Origin: Actinomycetota bacterium | Lineage (GTDB): Bacteria; Actinomycetota; Actinomycetes; Actinomycetales; Microbacteriaceae | Assembly (NCBI GenBank): GCA_018268515.1 | Contig: JAFDWK010000003.1 | Coordinates: 1 to 35,595, forward strand | Direction of reading: 5' to 3' | DNA: 35,595 nucleotides | In this document: positions 15,848 to 22,391 of the stretch, one piece after another | Layout: each line of letters opens with the position of its first letter | Numbering within the stretch: the stretch's first letter is position 1 | Program-made: the position numbers and the translations under genes | Notes under the pieces: generated by a model | Told to the model about the DNA's origin: nothing | Database searches by the model: none | What the model saw: only the letters and a program-made list of their open reading frames with translations

Positions 15848-18800
15848 CGTCGTCCTCCAGGAATCGCACGCGCCGTGTCGGTCGCGTAGAACGGGCAGGG
15901 GAGAAGCTGAGGTTGTCCCAGTCGCCGATGATCGGGTCATCGGCGTAGAGGCCGTTGATCGCCTCGCGCAGGGTGCGTTGCAGGCCGATCACGGTGTCGA
16001 GTTCGAGGTAGCCCCAGCGGCCGAATCCGCCGTGGTTGTTCACTGCGACGCACCACACGTTGCGGGCGGTCTCCGCCTTCACCGCGCGCAACTGCTGGTT
16101 CTTCCGTCCGCCCGAGACCTCGACGACGAGCGTTCGGTCGAGCCCTTCGGGGTCGCCAGGGTCGGGCGCGAGCTTGAGCAGGAAGTCGGGGATGTATCGA
16201 TGCGTCATCCCCTCGTGCACATACGGGATGTCGAAGCCGAGACGATCGTTCTTCACATACGACGTGACCACGCCCTCATTCGCGAGCATCTCGCACTCGT
16301 AAGCGAGCAGGTTCTCCCAGGTGTTGCCGTCACGCCCGTCGAGGGTGACGTGGCTGATCTCGCTCGTCTTCGTCTCGTAAACGCGCTTGCGCGTGACGAA
16401 ATGGACGTCGCCGGTGTCTCCGACAGGAGCAGAGCGGTCGAAGATCGGCTGTACGAGCTCACGACGGTTGTTGCCCTGCCAGACGATGCAGCGCGCGAGA
16501 GCCTCCGCGGCACGTCGCAGCTCATTCTCACTGCGGGTCAGGTGCCAGGCCTCGAAACCCTCTCCGAACTCGAGTACTTCGTCGATCCAGGTGCGGGCGA
16601 ATCCCAGAAGACGCGGGAACAGCCACGGGCGGGGGTTGGTACCGCCGTCCGTGAAGTGCAGGTCGAGCACGCGTTTGGCGAGCTCGAAGGCGACGCGTGC
16701 GTTGCGGCGGCCTTCGGCATCGGTGTTGAAGTCATCGAGCTCGCCTTCGCCGAGCACCCCTGCGGTCTCCGTCTTCGTCGGCACCTGGCTCTGGTCCACG
16801 CGGAACGGCTCCGCGTCTGACGTGTCGAGCCACAACTCGTCATCGGGCATCTCCACCCGATAACCGCTCAGCCTCGGGAACGTGATCCGACGTCCTTCGC
16901 GCCCTTCTACGCTCCCCACCTCGACAGCCGGAGGAGGCGGAAGCGGATCCTTGCCCGCGCGCTCGCCAGGGATGAAGGCGAACGGGATCCCGTAGACGTT
17001 CGCGTACTCGGGCTCGAAACGTCCCTCCTCGTTGAGTGCCCAGCTGCGTCGGCGCAAGCCACGCCCGATCACCTGCTCGCAGAGCAGTTGCGAACCGAAC
17101 GCGCGGATGCCGAGGATGTGGGTGACGGTGTTGGCGTCCCATCCTTCGGTGAGCATCCCGACGCTCACGACGCAGCGGATGTGCTCGCCGAGCATTCCCT
17201 TCTTGCCCACGGTGTTCATAACCTCGCGCAGCAGATCCTGCTCGGTCAGCTGATCCGCATCCGCTCCCGGATGCTGCTTGCGCCAGTCATCCTTGAACCG
17301 CGCGATCTCGGGCCCTGCCGCCGCGAGAAAGTCCTTGGGGAGCGACTCGCCGGATTCGAGAGCGGCGGAGTCGATGAGCAGTGTGCGCGGCCTCGCACGC
17401 CAGCCCACACCGTCCGTGTTGTCGAAGAGTTCCAGCCGGCCGTGCCGGTAGTGGGTCTCGCCGTCGACCTCGATCTCCCTGCCGGCGATCCACTCGGTCA
17501 TGAGGCGAGACACGACCGTGTTCGGGCAGACCAGGATCATCACCGGAGGCGGCTCATCATGGTCGCGGAGGGTGACGTTCCAGCGCTCGTACTCGCGCTG
17601 ATAGCTGCGGTAAAGGCTCTCGAGTGCGGCCTGCAACTCCTCGGGGGGCGCCCAGTTCTCGGGTACCGATGACAGCCGTTTCGGCAGCCGATCGCCGACG
17701 TGACTCCACAGCGCGCGGAAGGTCGTCTCGTCTCCGATGGCGTCGTCATCGATCGGGAGCCGGGGGATCTTGACGATGCCCGATTCGATCGCGTCCATGA
17801 GTGAGAAGTCGCTCACAGTCCACGGGAAGATGTAGCCCTCGTTCCAGCCGGAACCACCGAGATAGAACGGGGTCGCCGAGACGTCGAAGACCTGCTTCAG
17901 CCCGTACCCCTTGGTAGTCCTGATGGCTTCCAAGCCACGGAACCACACCCGAGCGTCCTTGTTGCGATCGCTGTCATCCTTGCTGACCTTCCCCATGCGT
18001 AGCGGACGGCTCTGGTAGCAGTGATGCGCTTCATCGTTGAGCACGATGATCTGTCCCGGATCCTTGCCCAGATCGCGCAGGACGCGGCTCACGATCTCCG
18101 CAGCGGTCTCCACATAGCGATCGCCGTCGCCGGGGGCGAGGATCTCGCGGGTCGTCTTCGAGACGCCTTCGAACTCCTTGCGGAGCCGCGGGAGGAACTG
18201 GTGGTAGTTCGCGATGACTACGCGGGCATCGCCCAGGCGTGGGCGCAGATCCGCCGGCACCAGTTCGCGCTCATCATAGTAGTTGCCGTCGCTCTCCGGT
18301 CGCAGCACCCGCAGCCGATCGCGAATGGTGATGCCGGGGGCCACGAGAAGGAACTTGCTTGCGAATCGCGTGTCGCGAGGCGCCGCCACCTTGTTCAGCG
18401 TCTGCCATGCGATGAGCATGGCCATGAGCACGGTCTTGCCCGTGCCTGTGGCCATCTTGAGCGCGATCCGCGGAAGACCGGAGTTGTGCTCCTCGTTGGC
18501 TGCATCGATCCGCAGACGCCAGTCGGTGTATCCGCGGCGTCCAGCTACTTCGGTGAGGAAGATCGCCGTCTCGGCCGCATCGCGCTGGCAGAAGAGGGTG
18601 CGGTTCTCCCGATCCGTATCGGCCCAGTGCAGCAGGAGCTTGCGACTGATCGGCGTGACACCGTCGTAACCGCGGGTGCGCCAGAGCTCGACGTCGCGAC
18701 GGAGACCGTTGATCGTGTCGTTGACCTCACGGCGTTCGCCGGTGAGGTCGAAATCGATCTCGAGCTGCTGCACCGAGGCCTTGCCGCGGCCCTTGCGCTC

Positions 18801-18950
18801 CTGAGGGATCGCCATGAACGACTCGCTCGGTCGCCTGCCTGGCTTCTTCTCGCCTGTGGGCCCGTCAGGCCCGATGGCGAAATGCGCTGCGGGAGGGTCG
18901 TACGGACCGTTGAGGATCGGGTTGAGGAGCGCGGTCGCGGTATCCGTCAC
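15837..18950 (-). CDS. res: Type III-like restriction enzyme, helicase-nuclease subunit (Res)
   Basis: A 1037-residue SF2 helicase. Walker A ATGTGKT (167-173), DEAH box (306-309), motif III SATP (358-361) and motif VI QVIGRGLRR (626-634) are intact. The C-terminal region holds RYIPDFLLKL (PD at 921-922) and LVVEVSGGRK (E944-V-S946), placed where type III Res has a PD-(D/E)XK nuclease, but the usual Lys is Ser. The paired ~1000-residue helicase and ~900-residue methylase resemble the BPTD_3080-type systems as I recall them, more than EcoP15I. The start is GTG 18948-18950, preceded by GAGGGGG. First gene of the operon res-mod-unknown and divergent from an XRE regulator. Confidence 0.88.
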   Translation of the reverse strand: MTDTATALLNPILNGPYDPPAAHFAIGPDGPTGEKKPGRRPSESFMAIPQERKGRGKASVQQLEIDFDLTGERREVNDTINGLRRDVELWRTRGYDGVTPISRKLLLHWADTDRENRTLFCQRDAAETAIFLTEVAGRRGYTDWRLRIDAANEEHNSGLPRIALKMATGTGKTVLMAMLIAWQTLNKVAAPRDTRFASKFLLVAPGITIRDRLRVLRPESDGNYYDERELVPADLRPRLGDARVVIANYHQFLPRLRKEFEGVSKTTREILAPGDGDRYVETAAEIVSRVLRDLGKDPGQIIVLNDEAHHCYQSRPLRMGKVSKDDSDRNKDARVWFRGLEAIRTTKGYGLKQVFDVSATPFYLGGSGWNEGYIFPWTVSDFSLMDAIESGIVKIPRLPIDDDAIGDETTFRALWSHVGDRLPKRLSSVPENWAPPEELQAALESLYRSYQREYERWNVTLRDHDEPPPVMILVCPNTVVSRLMTEWIAGREIEVDGETHYRHGRLELFDNTDGVGWRARPRTLLIDSAALESGESLPKDFLAAAGPEIARFKDDWRKQHPGADADQLTEQDLLREVMNTVGKKGMLGEHIRCVVSVGMLTEGWDANTVTHILGIRAFGSQLLCEQVIGRGLRRRSWALNEEGRFEPEYANVYGIPFAFIPGERAGKDPLPPPPAVEVGSVEGREGRRITFPRLSGYRVEMPDDELWLDTSDAEPFRVDQSQVPTKTETAGVLGEGELDDFNTDAEGRRNARVAFELAKRVLDLHFTDGGTNPRPWLFPRLLGFARTWIDEVLEFGEGFEAWHLTRSENELRRAAEALARCIVWQGNNRRELVQPIFDRSAPVGDTGDVHFVTRKRVYETKTSEISHVTLDGRDGNTWENLLAYECEMLANEGVVTSYVKNDRLGFDIPYVHEGMTHRYIPDFLLKLAPDPGDPEGLDRTLVVEVSGGRKNQQLRAVKAETARNVWCVAVNNHGGFGRWGYLELDTVIGLQRTLREAINGLYADDPIIGDWDNLSFSPARSTRPTRRVRFLEDDDGA

Positions 18951-18987
18951 GGAAGCCCCCTCGCTGGTGGGTCGAGCAAGGTGAGAC

Positions 18988-19026
18988 GGTTATAACCTCG
19001 CGGTTCTAACCTAGCGGGGATAAACC
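18988..19026. promoter_or_regulatory. Tandem C-box-like operators between res and the XRE regulator
   Basis: A perfect palindrome GGTTATAACC (18988-18997) is followed by GGTTCTAACC (19002-19011), with starts exactly 14 bp apart and 4-bp spacers; a degenerate third copy, GGGATAAACC, lies at 19017-19026. Controller proteins of R-M systems bind paired inverted repeats with a TATA centre, and this layout is similar. The 111-bp gap serves both divergent genes, so binding could control both. Confidence 0.6.
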
Positions 19027-19061
19027 TTCGTGTTTGTCCGCGAGGGCACTACCAAAGATGA

Positions 19062-19373
19062 GTGCCCGAAACTCCTGAGGATCCGCGCGTCGAGCTCGGT
19101 CGGCGGCTCGCCGACCTCCGCGCGAAGCAATCGCTCACGATCCAGGGGCTGGGAGCGGCGGCCGAACTCGATGAGTCGAATCTGCGCAAGATCGAGAAGG
19201 GCGAAGGCAACCCTCGGCTGGTGACGATCCTCAAGATCGCGGGCGTGCTGGAGGCGGATCTGGGTGAACTGTTCCGCGGGTTGGATCCCTACGGCCTGAC
19301 GGGGAGGGATCATCCGCAACCGTTGAGTGCGTTCGACGACTCCTTCTGGCGCACCAAGGACCGGATCGCCTGA
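19062..19373 (+). CDS. XRE-family HTH regulator, controller (C) protein-like
   Basis: 103 residues. Residues 10-68 form a five-helix XRE domain: VELGRRLADLRAKQSLTIQG, then AAELDESNLRKIEKGEGNPR and LVTILKIAGVLEADLGELF. This closely follows the pattern of R-M controller proteins such as C.AhdI (helix-turn-helix followed by IERGERNPSL.TL.K.A). A 35-residue C-terminal tail is added. The start is GTG 19062; the codon before it is an in-frame stop, so no longer form exists. No good ribosome-binding site is seen. Divergent from res, with tandem operator-like repeats between. A role as the timing regulator of the R-M operon is inference. Confidence 0.82.
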   Translation: MPETPEDPRVELGRRLADLRAKQSLTIQGLGAAAELDESNLRKIEKGEGNPRLVTILKIAGVLEADLGELFRGLDPYGLTGRDHPQPLSAFDDSFWRTKDRIA

Positions 19374-19401
19374 ATCGCCACCAGATCAGCGCCGATGCAG
19401 C

Positions 19402-19414
19402 TAAAATGCATGCA
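19402..19414 (+). promoter_or_regulatory. Leaderless promoter and TGCATGCA operator of vapBC pair 3
   Basis: TAAAAT (19402-19407) ends six bases before the ATG at 19414. The palindrome TGCATGCA (19407-19414) covers the expected transcription start, and a further ATGCAG lies at 19395-19400. The GCATGC core is shared with the operator of pair 1. Confidence 0.6.
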
Positions 19415-19647
19415 TGAGCGTGACGATCACGGTTCGCAACGTCCCTGATGAGGTGCGGGATGAACTCGCGGCCAGGGCGGCGAAGTCCGGCCGCTCGCTG
19501 CAGGAGTATCTGAGCGGCGAACTCGTTCGCCTCGCGTCGACGCCGAGCGCCCTCGAGGCCGTGGCGCAGGCCCGGTTGAACACGCAGACATACCCATCGC
19601 TCAGCATGAGCGACATCGTGAAAGCCGTCGATGACGGTCGGCGCTGA
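19414..19647 (+). CDS. vapB: VapB/FitA-type ribbon-helix-helix antitoxin (pair 3)
   Basis: 77 residues. MSVTITVRNVPDEVRDELAA followed by KSGRSLQEYLSGELVRLAS is a FitA/VapB ribbon-helix-helix domain, clearly a relative of the pair-1 antitoxin (shared VRnVPDeVRe.L and GrSLQeYL). The C-terminal tail (SDIVKAVDDGRR) should bind the toxin. It overlaps the toxin gene by 17 bp. Forty bp downstream of the XRE gene on the same strand, but with its own promoter-like box. Confidence 0.9.
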   Translation: MSVTITVRNVPDEVRDELAARAAKSGRSLQEYLSGELVRLASTPSALEAVAQARLNTQTYPSLSMSDIVKAVDDGRR

Positions 19648-20056
19648 ACGCGACCGCGTCGTCATCGATGCCTCCGTGGTGGTTGCCCTCGTCGCCGCCA
19701 ACGCGGACGAGACGCGAGGGCTGTCGGAGCGCATCCGCGATGTGATGCTCTTCGCCCCGGCGATCCTGCTGACGGAGGTCGACAGCGCACTGCGCGGTCT
19801 GGAGCTCGGCCGCAAGCTCTCTGCGCGGCAGGCGGGCGCTTCACGGTGGCATGCGCGCCGGCTGCCGATCGAGTTCTGGCCTGGCGAGGCGGTCGCGGAG
19901 CGCGTATGGGAGCTGCGGGCGAATCTCACGATCTATGACGCGAGCTCTGTCGCGCTGGCCGAGCACATCGGCGCGGTACTGGTCACCGGAGACCGGCGTA
20001 TCGCGAAGGCTGGGGTTGCGCGATGCCCGATCGAGGTCGTCGAGCTGGAGCGGTAG
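19631..20056 (+). CDS. vapC: VapC-type PIN-domain toxin (pair 3)
   Basis: 141 residues. PIN residues: D13 in VVIDASVVVAL, E49 in LLTEVDSALRGL, D103 in LTIYDASSVALAE and D121 in LVTGDRRIAKA. The start ATG 19631 lies inside the antitoxin gene. A putative ribonuclease neutralised by the preceding antitoxin. Its stop lies 3 bp from the stop of the convergent MFS gene, so this is the right edge of the defence island. Confidence 0.9.
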   Translation: MTVGAERDRVVIDASVVVALVAANADETRGLSERIRDVMLFAPAILLTEVDSALRGLELGRKLSARQAGASRWHARRLPIEFWPGEAVAERVWELRANLTIYDASSVALAEHIGAVLVTGDRRIAKAGVARCPIEVVELER

Positions 20057-20059
20057 CGC

Positions 20060-21274
20060 TCAGGGCAGCGGCACGGCCTCGGTGTCGGGCATCGGGGCGG
20101 CGTCACGGCCGCGCAGATCCGGGAAGAAGCGCACGAAGAGGATCGAGACCACGAGTGCGGCGGCGGCGAAGCAGGTGGCGGCGAGGTAGGCGCCGGTCGG
20201 GCTGCCCAGGCTGTCGATGAGGAAGCCGGCGATGGCGGATCCGGCGGCGGCGCCGATCAGCTGCCCGGTGCCGGCCCAGCCGAACGCCTCGGCTGTCTCG
20301 GAGAACTTCACGCTCGCCGAGGTGATGGCGAACAGCACGGCAAGCGCGGGAGCGATGCCGATGCCGGCCGCGAGCAGCGTGCCGCCCAACCAGAACACGT
20401 TGAGCGAGACCATGGTCAGCGCGAGGCCCACGGTCACGATGGTGAGCCGGCGGGCCATCGCCCACGGACCCATGGGCACCCGGCCCGAGGCGAGGCCGCC
20501 GACCAGGCTCCCCACGGAGAACACCGCGAGCACGAGCCCCGCCTCCAGACCGCCCTCGTCGAACGTCTTGACCACGCCCGCCTCGACCGCGGCGCAGGCG
20601 CCGATGAGCAGGAAGCCGATGACCGTGGCGAGCATCACCGGGGGCTTCAGCACGACGACGCCGAAGCCGCGACGGCTGCGCGGGATGCGCACGCGGCCGA
20701 CCTCGGGGGAGAGGATGAACCACGCGCCCCCGCCGACGAGCATCGCGGCGACGAGCAGCAGGCCCTGCACGGTGCCGACCTGGGTGGATACGATCGTGAT
20801 GGCGACCGGCGCGACGATCCAGATGATCTCCTGCAGCGACGCGTCGAGTGAGAACAGCGGTGTCAGCTGCGAGGAGTTCACGAGCTTGGGGTAGATGGTG
20901 CGCGCCGCCGACTGGATCGGCGGAGTGGACAGTCCCGCGATCAGACCGAGGATCACGGATCCGGGCAGCGGCAGGTGCGGCAGCAGCGCCAGGCCGAGGA
21001 AGGCCAGCACGCAGACCGACAGCGTCAGCGTCAGCACGGGGCGCATCCCCCAGCGGCCCATCCATCGGCTCGTGATGGGGCCGGACACGGCCTGGCCGAC
21101 CGAGGACGCCGCCAGCACCAGGCCGGCCGCGCCGTAGGAGCCCGTCTCGTGCTGCACGTGCAGCAGGATCGCGAGACTCGCCATGCCGTTCGGGAACCGC
21201 GCCGTCAGCTGCGCGGCGATGATCCGCCCGACTCCCGGTACGCGCAGGAGCTCCTTGTATCCCGATCCGGTCAC
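20060..21274 (-). CDS. MFS transporter
   Basis: 404 residues with about 12 hydrophobic spans and a central hydrophilic loop near RIPRSRRGFG. The segment SGPITSRWMGRWGMRP between spans 2 and 3 is the MFS motif A region, and SLVGGLASGRVPMGP is its counterpart in the second half. The profile is that of small-molecule exporters related to actinobacterial sugar/drug efflux carriers; substrate cannot be told. Start GTG 21272-21274, with TAACGT six bases upstream suggesting a leaderless mRNA. Convergent with vapC pair 3. Confidence 0.88.
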   Translation of the reverse strand: MTGSGYKELLRVPGVGRIIAAQLTARFPNGMASLAILLHVQHETGSYGAAGLVLAASSVGQAVSGPITSRWMGRWGMRPVLTLTLSVCVLAFLGLALLPHLPLPGSVILGLIAGLSTPPIQSAARTIYPKLVNSSQLTPLFSLDASLQEIIWIVAPVAITIVSTQVGTVQGLLLVAAMLVGGGAWFILSPEVGRVRIPRSRRGFGVVVLKPPVMLATVIGFLLIGACAAVEAGVVKTFDEGGLEAGLVLAVFSVGSLVGGLASGRVPMGPWAMARRLTIVTVGLALTMVSLNVFWLGGTLLAAGIGIAPALAVLFAITSASVKFSETAEAFGWAGTGQLIGAAAGSAIAGFLIDSLGSPTGAYLAATCFAAAALVVSILFVRFFPDLRGRDAAPMPDTEAVPLP

Positions 21275-21682
21275 GGATCAACGTTATCGGTCGGACGGCG
21301 GCGGAAGCAGGCTCTCGTGCGGTCTCGGGCGCGGCGACGCGAGGGTGCGGACGCGACACGCCGACGACACGCCGGAGGGCGGATTCCACAGGCTGAGGAA
21401 TGTCTCAGGCCCTCCCTAGTGTCGGATCTGTGGACGGATCTGAGCGGGGTCTCCGCGACCCGCGGGAAATCGCGGCTCGGCGCTGTTCCGGGGAGGCCGC
21501 GAACTGTGGACAAAGACGTGGAGAACCTGTGGTGAAGCGGTGGAATACGGTGGAAAACTACACAGTTGTAACTACTAGCCCTTGTGGTCGACCCGAATGT
21601 CCGCACCTATATGTAGTATTGAACTCCCGGCGGGGCCACCTGCCGACAGCCGGGTTCTGAGGGGAAAGAAGAGGCGTATCGC
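21275..21682. other. 408-bp intergenic region between the MFS gene and nrdH
   Basis: No credible gene. It contains the MFS -10 box (TAACGT, 21281-21286, minus strand), an imperfect hairpin CTGAG-N6-CTCAG (21393-21408), a DnaA-box-like site (21505-21513) with looser copies around it, and an AT-rich stretch (about 21540-21625) that must carry the nrd promoter; TAGTAT (21614-21619) is a possible -10. Within it AGTTGTAACT is a 10-bp palindrome. I looked for a pair of NrdR boxes and found only weak half-matches. Confidence 0.6.
21505..21513 (-). promoter_or_regulatory. DnaA-box-like site upstream of nrdHIEF
   Basis: Read on the minus strand this is TTGTCCACA, the DnaA box form favoured in high-GC actinobacteria. 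A near copy (TGTGGACGG on the plus strand, 21429-21437) and a TGTGGTGAA are close by. DnaA control of ribonucleotide reductase genes is established in E. coli; here it is inference. Confidence 0.4.
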
Positions 21683-21916
21683 ATGTCCATCACGGTCTAC
21701 ACCAAGCCCTCCTGCGTGCAGTGCAACGCGACCTACCGCGCACTCGACGCGAAGGGCATCGAGTACGAGGTCCACGACGTCTCCGAGGACGCCGCGGCGC
21801 TCGAGCACGTGAAGTCGCTCGGCTACCTGCAGGCTCCCGTCGTCGTCACCGACGAGGGCCACTGGTCGGGCTTCCGTCCCGACAAGATCGACGAGCTCGC
21901 CGCTCGCCTGGCGTAA
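21683..21916 (+). CDS. nrdH: NrdH glutaredoxin-like protein
   Basis: 77 residues with the thioredoxin-fold redox motif CVQC in [18 protein letters not shown] and the NrdH-specific WSGFRPD near the C-terminus. NrdH is the electron donor for class Ib ribonucleotide reductase and is itself reduced by thioredoxin reductase. Preceded by a purine-rich GAAAGAAGAGG. First gene of nrdH-I-E-F. Confidence 0.96.
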   Translation: MSITVYTKPSCVQCNATYRALDAKGIEYEVHDVSEDAAALEHVKSLGYLQAPVVVTDEGHWSGFRPDKIDELAARLA

Positions 21917-21927
21917 GCACCTCGGCA

Positions 21928-21950
21928 CCCTTCGAGAGCCTCAGGGACCG
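21928..21950 (+). repeat. Dispersed short repeat carrying the nrdI ribosome-binding site
   Basis: A 23-bp unit beginning CCCTTCGAGAG and ending CTCAGGGACCG. It recurs with two differences at 30058-30080 inside the hairpin after the acyl-CoA dehydrogenase. CCCT and AGGG ends can pair. Its AGGGA (21943-21947) stands six bases before the nrdI ATG and is the only Shine-Dalgarno candidate. Confidence 0.55.
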
Positions 21951-21953
21951 AAG

Positions 21954-22391
21954 ATGAACGCCGCGACCGCGACCGCCGCGCCGCTGCTGGTCTACTTCTC
22001 GAGCATCTCGGGCAACACCGCCCGGTTCATCGAGAAGCTGGGTCTTCCGGCGCGGCGGATCCCGCTGCACAGCACCGAGGAGCCGCTCGTCATCGAGGAG
22101 CCGTTCGTGCTGGTCACACCCACCTACGGTGGCGGGCAGGGGCGCGGCGTCGAGAAGGGCGCTGTGCCCAAGCAGGTCATCCGGTTCCTCAACGACGAGC
22201 GCAACCGGCGACACATCCGCGGAGTGATCTCCGCAGGCAACACCAACTTCGGCGACGCGTTCTGCGCCGCCGGTGACATCATCAGCCGCAAGTGCCACGT
22301 GCCCCACTTGTACCGGCTCGAGATCTACGGCACGCAGGACGACGTCGATCGGGTGACCGACGGATTGGAACGATGGTGGAAGCAACTGTGA
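21954..22391 (+). CDS. nrdI: NrdI flavodoxin-like protein
   Basis: 145 residues. [17 protein letters not shown] is the flavin phosphate-binding loop, with [19 protein letters not shown] and [18 protein letters not shown] as further NrdI hallmarks. NrdI delivers the oxidant that assembles the dimanganese-tyrosyl cofactor of NrdF. It starts 37 bp after nrdH and its end overlaps the probable nrdE start. Confidence 0.96.
   Translation: MNAATATAAPLLVYFSSISGNTARFIEKLGLPARRIPLHSTEEPLVIEEPFVLVTPTYGGGQGRGVEKGAVPKQVIRFLNDERNRRHIRGVISAGNTNFGDAFCAAGDIISRKCHVPHLYRLEIYGTQDDVDRVTDGLERWWKQL

Noticed and set aside
10660-20056. Integrated phage or plasmid origin for the defence island
   Set aside because: No integrase, transposase, replication gene, tRNA or long direct repeats found at the ends.
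21555-21620. Pair of NrdR boxes before nrdH
   Set aside because: ACACA and a CAC...GTA stretch give only partial matches with wrong internal spacing.
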